The position numbers and the translations under genes are program-made. Of a stretch of DNA of 7,329 nt, positions 1-6,784 are shown one piece after another; within the stretch, counting starts at the first letter, position 1, and each line of letters opens with the position of its first letter. The notes beneath the pieces are model-generated. The model was not told where the DNA came from, did no database searches, and saw only the letters and a program-made list of their open reading frames with translations. This DNA is from an uncultured Collinsella sp. (GTDB taxonomy: Bacteria; Actinomycetota; Coriobacteriia; Coriobacteriales; Coriobacteriaceae): positions 1 to 7,329 of the forward strand of contig CAAETU010000039.1 of the NCBI GenBank assembly GCA_900759045.1, read 5' to 3'.

Positions 1-185
1 TGAGGTCCTCGGGGCGCTACGGCGAGTACTACCGGGCCTGCAGGGCACGGGGCATGGGGCACGGGCGGGCGCTCAAGGCCGTCGCGAGGAAGCGGATCAG
101 GGCGATATACGCCGTGATGCGCGACCGGGTGCCCTACCGGGAGTAGCCCCGACGGTTGACAAAACTATAGGAACACCCAATGACT
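1..185 (+). mobile_element. Right end of an IS110-family insertion sequence (left-hand copy, truncated by window edge)
   Basis: This is the 3' end of an insertion sequence, recognised because it recurs in reverse complement at 7145-7329 with 184 of 185 bases identical; the only difference is A at 96 against C (complement of G at 7234). It holds the last 47 codons of an IS110-like transposase, then about 39 bp of non-coding end. Identity stops after the dinucleotide CT at 184-185, which puts the IS/host junction there. IS110 elements are known to recombine at a short core, CT in IS621, and lack classical terminal inverted repeats, so this boundary fits. In IS110-group elements the bridge RNA is encoded upstream of the transposase, which would be outside this window. 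The end sits 92 bp upstream of the sensor kinase start and may have displaced its native upstream region. The family call rests on the transposase tail alone. Confidence 0.8.
3..146 (+). CDS. IS110-family transposase, C-terminal 47 residues (5' part outside window)
   Basis: Translation in this frame gives a very basic tail ending in RDRVPYRE and a TAG stop at 144-146. The pattern is an aromatic-rich YGEYYRACRARG, then H-x-x-ALKAVARK, then IYAVMRD-x-x-PY. This matches the C-terminal part of the Transposase_20 (IS116/IS110/IS902) domain, where a short Arg/Lys-rich segment precedes a final RDG-x-PY-like motif. Family members are DNA recombinases with an N-terminal RuvC-like DEDD domain and a C-terminal domain carrying a catalytic serine; neither active site falls within the visible part. 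Arg codons here are mostly cgg and agg (10 of 12), unlike the cgc preference of the genes inside the window, which supports horizontal origin. It is cut by the window edge, so whether the full gene is intact cannot be judged. Confidence 0.75.
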   Translation, partial: RSSGRYGEYYRACRARGMGHGRALKAVARKRIRAIYAVMRDRVPYRE

Positions 186-266
186 GCCGGGCGGGAGCGT
201 TTAGCGGTGCAGCTGCCGACTGGGCAGGCTGAGCTGGTATCCTTGTGCGGTAATGTCTCGATTCGT

Positions 267-271
267 TAGGA
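267..271 (+). promoter_or_regulatory. Ribosome binding site that selects the GTG start of the sensor kinase
   Basis: TAGGA lies 6 nt before the GTG at 278 but directly abuts the TTG at 272. An in-frame stop at 251-253 excludes any earlier start. GTG 278 is therefore the better start, shortening the protein by two residues. Confidence 0.6.
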
Positions 272-277
272 TTGCAT

Positions 278-3082
278 GTGAGAGCTTCCGCTGTCCTTCG
301 TTCAGTTATATATCGCACCCTGGCCGTCGCGCTTGCCGCGCTCGCCGTACTGAGCACCATCATGCCCGCCCCCGCCTTTGCCGCCAGCTCCGATCAACAG
401 GTCAAGACGGTCCGCGTCGGCTGGCTCGTCAACAACGAAGGCTTCCAGAACGGCACCCCCGGCGAGCGTCTCTCGGGATGGGGTTACGAGTACCTCCAGA
501 CCCTGTCGTACTACACGCCCGGCTGGCGGTACGAATACGTCTCCGGCACCTTCACCGAGCTTATGGACATGCTCGAGACGGGCGAGATCGACCTCATGCC
601 CAACATCTCCTACTCCGAGGAACGCGCCCAAAAGCTGCTCTTTTCCTCGAACCCCGAGGGCACCGAGCGCTACTACATCTACGCCAAGCCCGATCGCGAC
701 GACCTGACCAAGGGTGACCCCCAAGCGCTCCAAGGCCTTACCATCGGCTACAACCCCGACGTTATGCAAACCTTCGTTGGCCAGCAGTGGCTCGCCAACG
801 AAGGCATTACCTGCACATACAGGGAGTATGACGGGGGACCCATGCTCTTTGACGCACTCGCAAACGACGAAGTCGATGCCGTCATCATGAACGACACCAT
901 TTCCTCGCCCGATGCCTCCCCCATGTTCTACGTTGGCTCGAGTGACTACTATTTTGCCGTCCCCAAAAGCCGCCCCGACCTGATGGACGACATCAATGCC
1001 GCCATGTCGGCAATCGCCCGCGTCAACCCACGCTATATCGACGAAGTCAAATCTAACTACTCGGCCCAAAACAGCGGTTCATCATCGCTCAACGGCCCCG
1101 AACGTTCCTGGCTCAAAGCAAATGACAACACCATCACGCTCGGCTACATTACGGGCAAACTCCCCTACTGCAACGAAGACGAAGACGGCAAAATGGAAGG
1201 TTCGCTCGCATCGCTTGCGACGACGTTGCACGATAAATTTGGCATTACGGTCAAAACCGTCGCCTTTGATAGCTACAAGATGATGTCAAAGGCCCTGTCA
1301 AAGGGAAGCATCGACGCTGCGCTGCCGGTATACCGAGATTACTGGTTTGCCGAGCAATCTGGCGTTGTGCAGTCGGTATCGTTGGGAACCGTGTCCCTCA
1401 CCGCCATCCACACCGGCGGCAACCTGAACAAAGACCTTCAGAACATCGCCTGCACCAAATCATCGTTTATCAACCAAAATGTACTTGAAAGTCTGTTCCC
1501 CACAGCGACCGTGACCGAATACCAATCCGCCGATGAAGCGTTCGACGCCCTCAGGAAGGGAACGGCACACTGCATCGTCGCTCCCAGTTCACGTGTAAAA
1601 ACCATCGGCGACCGTTATGATCTCGAAGGCTACGAGACGACCGAGCTCCCTGACACCTGTGAGCTCTCGTGCTGGATTTCGCGCGGAAAACCCGAGCTGT
1701 TGGGAATCATCAACAAGGGCATCATCAATGCCGGAGAATCGCTCTCCGCAAGCAATTACTCCTCCACGTCGTACACGGCCCAGGAATCCAACACGCTTCA
1801 ATTCCTTTATCGCAACCGTGCCGCCGTTGCAGCTGCCCTCATCGGTATGTTGTCGGTCGGCATCGTCCTGCTCATCTGGGCACTCGTGCGCGCTCGAACC
1901 GAGCGCAAAAAAGCCGATGCCGCCAACGCCGCTAAGACGGTATTCCTCACGCGCATGAGCCACGACATCCGTACACCGCTCAACGGTATCCTGGGCCTTA
2001 TCGAGATCGAGGAATTGAAGGAAGGCGATATCCAGGTCGCCCGCGAAAGCCGTGCCAAGGCGCGCGTTGCCGCCAATCACCTGCTCTCGCTGATCAACGA
2101 CATCCTCGAGATGGGCAAAATCGAAGACCGCAAGCTAACACTGGAGCATACGCCTTTTAACCTCAAAGAGCTCTGTGACGATACACTGGTGCTGTGCAAG
2201 CTCCGCGCGTCCAGTAACGGCATCACAATGCAGGACAATAGTCTGCCGTACGCCACGGGGCCATACATGATCGGCAGTCCCACCCATATCCGACAGATCA
2301 TGATCAACCTGTTAGACAACAGCATTAAGTACAACAAGCACGGCGGCTCCGTCACCTTTAGCTCAAAGACCAAGCCACTCGATAACGGGCGCGCGCTCTT
2401 TTGCTTTAGCGTTTCGGATACCGGCATTGGTATGACTCCCAAGTTTTTAAAGCATATCTATGAGCCGTTTGCCCAAGAAGGTGACGATGCGCGCAGCAAG
2501 TTCCAAGGAACCGGCATGGGCATGCCAATCGTCAAGTCGCTTATTGAACTGATGGACGGCACGATTGAGATTTCGAGTGAGGTTGGCGTGGGGAGTACGT
2601 TCAACGTCCAGATTCCGCTCGATATCGACAAAGACCCTCAGGCAAGAGAGCGCGCGGACGAGCAAGCAGACAGCTGCTCGCTTGCCGGCATGAACGTTCT
2701 TTTGGCAGAAGATAACGAGCTCAATGCCGAGATTGCCCAGGCGCTGCTCGAAAGCGAAGGCATTGTTGTAACTCGCGCCGCCGATGGCAACGAAGCGGTC
2801 GACCTATACGTTGGCCGTCCCGCCGGCAGCTTCGATGCGATTCTGATGGACATTATGATGCCGGGCATGGACGGCTACGAGGCAACCCGCGCGATTCGCC
2901 TGAGCGAGAAGGTCGATGCAGCCGATATCCCCATCATCGCGCTCACCGCCAACGCCTTTGCCGAAGACGCCAAGGCGGCACACGACGCCGGCATGAACGC
3001 CCATCTGTCCAAACCGCTCGACTTTAACAAGCTCAAAAACATACTCGCCCGCATCAAGAAAAACGGATCCGTTTCGCTATAG
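278..3082 (+). CDS. Membrane hybrid histidine kinase with tandem solute-binding sensor domains (BvgS/EvgS-like)
   Basis: This is a 934-residue two-component sensor. From the GTG start it has a Sec signal peptide (basic N-terminus, hydrophobic core, cleavage after AFA near residue 35). Two SBP_bac_3-type ligand-binding domains follow at about 43-260 and 285-495, with a membrane helix at about 515-538. HisKA has the H-box SHDIRTP with phospho-accepting H562. HATPase_c has its N box at N677/N681, DTGIG at 714-718 and a G2 box with Gly 744, 746 and 748. A C-terminal receiver at about 805-930 has acidic E811/D812, phospho-accepting D858, T890 and K912, so both catalytic modules look complete. BvgS and EvgS usually also carry an HPt domain, and BvgS a PAS domain; neither is present here, and only about 23 residues separate the membrane helix from H562. 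Phosphotransfer must use a separate HPt and regulator not in the window. It may bind amino acids or similar small solutes, but the ligand is unknown. The flavoprotein gene follows after 42 nt. Confidence 0.93.
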   Translation: MRASAVLRSVIYRTLAVALAALAVLSTIMPAPAFAASSDQQVKTVRVGWLVNNEGFQNGTPGERLSGWGYEYLQTLSYYTPGWRYEYVSGTFTELMDMLETGEIDLMPNISYSEERAQKLLFSSNPEGTERYYIYAKPDRDDLTKGDPQALQGLTIGYNPDVMQTFVGQQWLANEGITCTYREYDGGPMLFDALANDEVDAVIMNDTISSPDASPMFYVGSSDYYFAVPKSRPDLMDDINAAMSAIARVNPRYIDEVKSNYSAQNSGSSSLNGPERSWLKANDNTITLGYITGKLPYCNEDEDGKMEGSLASLATTLHDKFGITVKTVAFDSYKMMSKALSKGSIDAALPVYRDYWFAEQSGVVQSVSLGTVSLTAIHTGGNLNKDLQNIACTKSSFINQNVLESLFPTATVTEYQSADEAFDALRKGTAHCIVAPSSRVKTIGDRYDLEGYETTELPDTCELSCWISRGKPELLGIINKGIINAGESLSASNYSSTSYTAQESNTLQFLYRNRAAVAAALIGMLSVGIVLLIWALVRARTERKKADAANAAKTVFLTRMSHDIRTPLNGILGLIEIEELKEGDIQVARESRAKARVAANHLLSLINDILEMGKIEDRKLTLEHTPFNLKELCDDTLVLCKLRASSNGITMQDNSLPYATGPYMIGSPTHIRQIMINLLDNSIKYNKHGGSVTFSSKTKPLDNGRALFCFSVSDTGIGMTPKFLKHIYEPFAQEGDDARSKFQGTGMGMPIVKSLIELMDGTIEISSEVGVGSTFNVQIPLDIDKDPQARERADEQADSCSLAGMNVLLAEDNELNAEIAQALLESEGIVVTRAADGNEAVDLYVGRPAGSFDAILMDIMMPGMDGYEATRAIRLSEKVDAADIPIIALTANAFAEDAKAAHDAGMNAHLSKPLDFNKLKNILARIKKNGSVSL

Positions 3083-3124
3083 TTTGTGCTCAACCACCAC
3101 GCACGACCAGAAAGGAAGCCAACG

Positions 3125-3604
3125 ATGTTTAGGCCCTTACGTCGAAAGAAACGCGCCATCACCGACGAGGAAGCGCGCGAACTGCTCGCTACCTGCAAGC
3201 GCGGCGTCTTTGCCGTCAACGGCGACGATGGCTACCCGTATGCCATTCCCGTCAACTACTTCTTTGACGCCGAGCACGACAAGATTTATTTCCATGGCGC
3301 CAAGGCTGGCCACAAGGTCGACGCACTCAAGCGCGATGACAAGGTCTGCTTTACCGTTTACGGCAACGAGTGGTACAAGGACGGTGACTGGGCTCCCTAC
3401 GTTATGAGTACCGTGGTCTTTGGCCGTTGTCGCCTGGCGAATGACACCCCCGCGTTTATCGAGGATAAAGTCCGCCAGCTCGCGCTTAAGTACTACCCTT
3501 CTGCCGAGGAAGTCGAAGAGGAAATCGCCAAGGACATTAAGGGCGTCCAGCTCTACGAGATTACGATTGAGCATCTTTGCGGCAAGCAGATTCAGGAAAA
3601 ATAA
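3125..3604 (+). CDS. Nim-like pyridoxamine 5'-phosphate oxidase family FMN-binding split-barrel protein
   Basis: This is a 159-residue cytoplasmic protein of the flavin-reductase-like split-barrel fold, closest by pattern to the Pyridox_ox_2/NimA group. It has a basic N-terminus, ITDEEAxELL, then VNGDDGYPYAIPVNYFFD (about residues 31-48), typical of the first barrel strands. IYFHGAKAGHKVDALKRD follows at about 54-71 with H57 and H63, the region that contributes to flavin binding in this family. Length is normal for the group. The ATG at 3125 is preceded by GAAAGGA; in-frame sequence upstream of it is not conserved-looking. Some family members reduce 5-nitroimidazoles to amines and so give metronidazole resistance, but many homologues in anaerobes have no known substrate, so resistance should not be assumed. 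It lies 42 nt after the kinase gene without a clear terminator, so co-transcription is plausible. It converges with the PLP enzyme gene. Confidence 0.88.
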   Translation: MFRPLRRKKRAITDEEARELLATCKRGVFAVNGDDGYPYAIPVNYFFDAEHDKIYFHGAKAGHKVDALKRDDKVCFTVYGNEWYKDGDWAPYVMSTVVFGRCRLANDTPAFIEDKVRQLALKYYPSAEEVEEEIAKDIKGVQLYEITIEHLCGKQIQEK

Positions 3605-3652
3605 ACCTCCGCAGCAGGTCTGCGCCCAATGGTTACAGATGCCTTACCACAC

Positions 3653-3684
3653 GGGGCCTTCCAGCCGACTTGGCAGAAGACCCC
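3653..3684. terminator. Possible bidirectional terminator hairpin between convergent genes
   Basis: Arms GGGGcCTTC (3653-3661) and GAAGaCCCC (3676-3684) pair with a single C/A mismatch, and an inner GCC/GGC pair can extend the stem. It lies in the 95-bp gap between two convergent stop codons, the expected place for a shared terminator. No clear T tract follows on either strand, so intrinsic termination is uncertain. Confidence 0.4.
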
Positions 3685-3699
3685 GCATGCAGTGCTCAC

Positions 3700-4914
3700 T
3701 TACCGTGCATTAAAAACGTAGCGGTCCAGGCGGTCGCACGCTTCCTTTACGCGCGAAAGCGGCAGCGCCAGATTCACGCGAATGTGGCAGGGCCCGTGGA
3801 ACGGACGGCCGTCCTGATACCCCACGCCCACGCGCGCCCCCTCGTCGAGCAGCCACTGAATATCGCGGCCATGCTCGCGGCACCACTCGGTGCAGTCCAG
3901 AAACACCATGTACGTGCCCTGCGGACGCGAATAAGACACGCCCTCAAAATGCTCGTCCACGTAATTGCAGAAGTACTCGATATTGCCGGCAAGCACCTGG
4001 TTGAGCTCGTCCAGCCACTCGTAGCCTTGCGGCTGGTAGGCACCGATAAGCGCGTGCATCGAGAGGACGTTCATCTCGTTGTAGTGAGTCTTGTTGGACA
4101 CGGCACACACGCGGTCGCGCAGCGTCTCGTTGTAGATGATGTGGTAGCTGCCGACCAGACCCGCCAGGTTAAACGTCTTGCTGGGCGCATAGAGGGCAAC
4201 CGTGCGCATGCGGGCATCCTCGCTCACCGACTGCGTCGGGATGTGCTTGTGCCCCGGCAGGATGATATCGGACCAAATCTCGTCCGAGATCACCACGCAA
4301 TCGTGCTGGCGATAGATGTCCATGGCGCGCTCGATTTCGTCGCGCTCCCATACGCGGCCGCAGGGATTGTGCGGCGAGCAGAACACCGCGGCATGGATGT
4401 GGTTTTGGGCGAGCTTGCACTCCATGTCCTCAAAGTCCATGCGCCACACGCCCTGGTCGTCGAACTTAAGCGGGCTGTGGACAATGCGATAGCCCGCGGC
4501 CTCGATAGACTTGGTAAAGCCAATATAGGTGGGGCTATGGACCAGTACCGCATCGCCCGGCTGGACATACGCGCGCAGCGTCGACACGACACCGCCCAGC
4601 ACGCCGTTTTCGTAGCCGATATGTTCAGGGCGCAGACCCTCGACGCCATTGCGGCGACTCTGCCATTCGATGATGCGGTCGAAGTACTCGGGACGCGGAT
4701 TGAAGTAGCCAAACATGGGGTGTTGGGCACGCTGAATGATGTGCTTTTGGACCGTGGGCACCGTAGCAAAGTTCATGTCGGCCACCCACATGGGAATGCG
4801 GTCGAAGCCCTCGTCGGGTGCGTTCGGGGCCATACCGGGGACCTCACCCCAGGAGTCAACGGCAATGGAGTCCATGCCGTGGCGGTCGATAAGCGAGCTA
4901 AAGTCGTATTTCAT
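3700..4914 (-). CDS. MalY/PatB-family PLP-dependent aminotransferase / cystathionine beta-lyase (C-S lyase)
   Basis: This is a 404-residue fold-type I PLP enzyme, full length for the MalY/PatB family. Visible landmarks are the N-terminal IPMWVADMNF (about 40-49), typical of this family; HSPTYIGF with Y130, expected to stack near the cofactor; SPHNPCGR with N183; VISDEIWSD with D211, which pairs with the pyridine nitrogen; APSKTFNLAGL with the Schiff-base lysine K246; and HIRVNLALP with R379, which binds the substrate carboxylate. MalY/PatB members cleave the C-S bond of cystathionine or cysteine to give homocysteine or sulfide, pyruvate and ammonia; some also act as aminotransferases. Substrate cannot be fixed from sequence. 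The start is supported by GGGAG (complement of 4921-4925) 6 nt before the ATG. It lies 112 bp downstream of trmO on the same strand, so a shared transcript is possible. That gap shows only a short GCGCCAAA direct repeat and no convincing hairpin. Confidence 0.93.
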   Translation of the reverse strand: MKYDFSSLIDRHGMDSIAVDSWGEVPGMAPNAPDEGFDRIPMWVADMNFATVPTVQKHIIQRAQHPMFGYFNPRPEYFDRIIEWQSRRNGVEGLRPEHIGYENGVLGGVVSTLRAYVQPGDAVLVHSPTYIGFTKSIEAAGYRIVHSPLKFDDQGVWRMDFEDMECKLAQNHIHAAVFCSPHNPCGRVWERDEIERAMDIYRQHDCVVISDEIWSDIILPGHKHIPTQSVSEDARMRTVALYAPSKTFNLAGLVGSYHIIYNETLRDRVCAVSNKTHYNEMNVLSMHALIGAYQPQGYEWLDELNQVLAGNIEYFCNYVDEHFEGVSYSRPQGTYMVFLDCTEWCREHGRDIQWLLDEGARVGVGYQDGRPFHGPCHIRVNLALPLSRVKEACDRLDRYVFNAR

Positions 4915-5026
4915 GCTGAGCTCCCGTGCAAAGTAGGCTGTTTCGATAGGCGTTATTGTCCACCAGCGTGGGCGGTTTTGGCGCGGGGTTTGGCGCTTAA
5001 TTTGACGGGTGCAGACGAATGGCAGG

Positions 5027-5764
5027 TTAGCCCCGCGCGTCGTTGACGGCGACTACGGTTAGCTGGGTTTCATCGACCGTAAAAGATATGTCGAGCCCGG
5101 CGTAGGCCAGATGATAGACGCGGTTTGGCTCGTGCTTGCTGCCCGCGCGGCGCGGATCTTGGCGAAGGACCTCGACCAAGCCGGGGAGCTTTGTGGGCGA
5201 GACCATGTCTTGAAGAGCTTGCGGGAACTCGATGTCGAGCTCTTGCCACGGAGCATCCTCAATCCAGCCGCCGGTCGCATCCGGGTGACAGTCCGCAAAC
5301 GGAATGTAGGGCTTAATGTCGTAGATGGGCGTGCCGTCGCGCAGATCGGCCCCCAGCACATGGATGATGGGGCCATCGTCGGTGAGCTCGACGCGATCGA
5401 GCTTGACGCAGGTAAGCCCGATGGGATTAGGGCGAAACGGACTGCGCGTGGCAAACACGCCCACGCGCTCAGCTCCGCCCAGACGCGGCGGGCGCACGGT
5501 CTTCGACCACTTGACGTTGGTGCCGGACCTGTCCTGCGCCTTGGCATCGGCAGCTATGTCCTTAGCCGTGCCGCCGGGCGTTCCGTTTTCGAAGCGCCAC
5601 AGCAGCCACAGGTGAGAGAATGAGTCCAGGCCCTCAACCGCTGCGTTGGAGGCAAATTCCGGCTCAAAGACGATGCGTCCCTGCAGATGGGGCGCCAAAA
5701 AGCTGTTGCGCGGAATGCCGAACTTCTGCGGCAGGTCGGTATGTATGTGTGCGATAGGTTCCAT
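5027..5764 (-). CDS. trmO: TrmO: tRNA (N6-threonylcarbamoyladenosine(37)-N6)-methyltransferase
   Basis: This 245-residue protein is of the TsaA/YaeB/TrmO family, close to the roughly 235 residues of the E. coli enzyme. It uses S-adenosylmethionine to methylate t6A at position 37 of certain threonine tRNAs to m6t6A, tuning ACY decoding. Matching segments are MEPIAHIHTD at the N-terminus; GLDSFSHLWLLWRF (about 45-58); GVFATRSPFRPNPIGLT (102-118), the family signature; DLRDGTPIYDIKPYIPFADC (140-159); and a C-terminal QDPRRAG...VYHLAYAGLDISF part corresponding to the TrmO C-terminal domain. The open frame continues upstream to 6625, but that extension is antisense to the regulator gene and has no family similarity, so translation begins at ATG 5764 or at ATG 5773 three codons earlier. 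Neither has a Shine-Dalgarno sequence. A TACAAT box ends 7 nt before ATG 5764, which suggests a leaderless transcript. It is divergent from the XRE regulator. Confidence 0.93.
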   Translation of the reverse strand: MEPIAHIHTDLPQKFGIPRNSFLAPHLQGRIVFEPEFASNAAVEGLDSFSHLWLLWRFENGTPGGTAKDIAADAKAQDRSGTNVKWSKTVRPPRLGGAERVGVFATRSPFRPNPIGLTCVKLDRVELTDDGPIIHVLGADLRDGTPIYDIKPYIPFADCHPDATGGWIEDAPWQELDIEFPQALQDMVSPTKLPGLVEVLRQDPRRAGSKHEPNRVYHLAYAGLDISFTVDETQLTVVAVNDARG

Positions 5765-5771
5765 GCCGGTC

Positions 5772-5777
5772 ATTGTA
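5772..5777 (-). promoter_or_regulatory. Candidate -10 box of a leaderless trmO transcript
   Basis: On the minus strand TACAAT (5 of 6 to consensus TATAAT) is followed by 7 nt and then ATG at 5764, which would place transcription start on or beside the A of the start codon. A TANNNT box about 7 nt before ATG is the known arrangement of leaderless genes in Actinobacteria. No good -35 element is visible at 16-18 bp. Confidence 0.4.
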
Positions 5778-5831
5778 CGGCATGGAGGTGTGGGGCGTTG
5801 CGCGCAATTCTTCGCCGCGGTCCCCCGTCGT

Positions 5832-5846
5832 GCAACCAACGGTTGC
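5832..5846. promoter_or_regulatory. Palindrome GCAACC-AAC-GGTTGC, possible operator in the divergent control region
   Basis: A perfect 6-bp inverted repeat with a 3-bp centre lies in the 141-bp gap between divergent trmO and the XRE regulator, directly upstream of the candidate -35 box at 5847. Its size and place suit the operator of an XRE dimer, perhaps the neighbouring regulator itself. Only one copy is visible, so chance cannot be excluded. Confidence 0.35.
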
Positions 5847-5875
5847 TTGGAAGGGCACCTGCTGCCGCGTATGCT
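5847..5875 (+). promoter_or_regulatory. Candidate sigma-A-type promoter for the XRE-TipAS regulator and glutaredoxin
   Basis: TTGGAA (5847-5852, 4 of 6 to consensus) and TATGCT (5870-5875, 4 of 6) are separated by 17 bp. Transcription would begin near 5882, just before the ribosome binding site AGAAAGGAG at 5892-5900. The 17-bp spacer differs from the long 19-bp spacer of MerR/TipA-type promoters. Confidence 0.4.
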
Positions 5876-5905
5876 TAAGCCATCAACCAGCAGAAAGGAG
5901 CCGCT

Positions 5906-6733
5906 ATGGCCTTTGCAGAAAAGCTCATCGCTGTCCGTCGCGCCCATCGCCTTACCCAGAAGCAGCTCGCCGCTAAGCTCTTCGTCACACGCCAAGCCGT
6001 CAGCCGTTGGGAACGCGGCGAAGTCACACCGGGCATCGACATGATGAAGCTCATCGCCGCCGTGACCGGCGAGCCCCTGTCTCACCTGCTCGAAATGCCC
6101 GAGCACTATTGCCAGAGCTGCGGCATGATACTCACGCCCGGCGACTGCGGCACCGATGCCACGGGCGCCACGACCGATCATTACTGCAAGTGGTGCTACG
6201 GCCACGGCCAGTACACCTACGACACCACGATGGAGGCAATGATCGAGGACTGTGCCCCGCGCCTGGCACAAAACACCGGCATGTCGCTCGACGAAGCCGT
6301 CTCGCTCATGGGCGCCGTCCTGCCGCAACTGGAGCGCTGGCGCACCGTGCAGGAAAACGAGGAGCGCTACGGCGCCGAGGCTCGGGCGCGCTATGGCGAT
6401 GAGGCTATCGATGCCGCAAACGAAGCGCTGCTGGACATGGACCCCGAGGCATGGAACGACATGAAGGAACTTGAACGCGCTATTCTGGGCCAGCTCTCGA
6501 TTGCCATGGGCATTGGCGACCCAGAGAGTAACGAGGCCCGCAAACTTGTCGCGATGCACCGTCGATGGATTGGCCTTAATTGGGGACACGAGCCCCAGAA
6601 CGAAGCGTATCTGGGCCTCGCCCACGGCTATCTTGCCGACCAGCGCTTTGTTGACTACTACGACAAGCCCTGCGGCACCGGAGCCACGGCGTTTCTGGTC
6701 CAGGCCATCGAGTCGTCGCTGGCCCGCGCATAG
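5906..6733 (+). CDS. XRE-family regulator with zinc ribbon and C-terminal TipAS-type drug-binding domain
   Basis: This is a 275-residue predicted cytoplasmic transcription factor. Residues about 4-63 form a helix-turn-helix of the XRE/HTH_3 type, with LTQKQLAAKLFVTRQAVSRWERG at 16-38. Residues about 67-146 match the Zn_ribbon_2 pattern, with CxxC at C69/C72 and C94/C97, C81 between, then YTYDTTMEAMIEDC and a helical tail. Residues about 150-272 match the TipAS antibiotic-recognition domain, with RYGDEA, then ARKLVAMHRRWI, LGLAHGYLADQRFVDYYDK and a closing AFLVQAIESSL helix. In Streptomyces TipAL this domain is fused to a MerR helix-turn-helix and traps thiopeptides through a cysteine next to the CLGEMY motif. 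By my remembered alignment, that cysteine position is Y235 here, and the only cysteine of the domain is C256. The ligand is therefore likely not captured covalently in the same way. AGAAAGGAG lies 5 nt before the ATG. The glutaredoxin gene follows after 51 nt and may share its transcript. Confidence 0.9.
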   Translation: MAFAEKLIAVRRAHRLTQKQLAAKLFVTRQAVSRWERGEVTPGIDMMKLIAAVTGEPLSHLLEMPEHYCQSCGMILTPGDCGTDATGATTDHYCKWCYGHGQYTYDTTMEAMIEDCAPRLAQNTGMSLDEAVSLMGAVLPQLERWRTVQENEERYGAEARARYGDEAIDAANEALLDMDPEAWNDMKELERAILGQLSIAMGIGDPESNEARKLVAMHRRWIGLNWGHEPQNEAYLGLAHGYLADQRFVDYYDKPCGTGATAFLVQAIESSLARA

Positions 6734-6784
6734 ACCGCGGCGGCTTTGGGTATTTCAATCAAAACCTCAACCGATTGGAGACCT

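Noticed and set aside
156..184. TTGACA at 156-161 in the IS end as an outward promoter driving the kinase
   Set aside because: No acceptable -10 hexamer lies 16-18 bp downstream (AATGAC or neighbours), and TATAGG at 166 is only 4 bp away.
210..231. Imperfect hairpin CAGCTGCC/GGCAGGCTG upstream of the kinase
   Set aside because: The stem is short with a bulge, no T tract follows, and no partner feature gives it a role.
302..1069. A 255-codon minus-strand open frame inside the kinase gene
   Set aside because: It is a shadow of the sensor domain coding strand, without family similarity or a ribosome binding site.
3577..5046. A 489-codon open frame on the plus strand opposite the PLP enzyme gene
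   Set aside because: It is antisense to a clear MalY/PatB gene, has low-complexity His/Val/Ala/Arg-rich composition typical of a GC-rich shadow frame, and has no recognisable domain.
5765..6625. N-terminal extension of the trmO open frame antisense to the regulator gene
   Set aside because: Family similarity begins at the ATG at 5764, and the extension only mirrors the XRE-TipAS coding strand.
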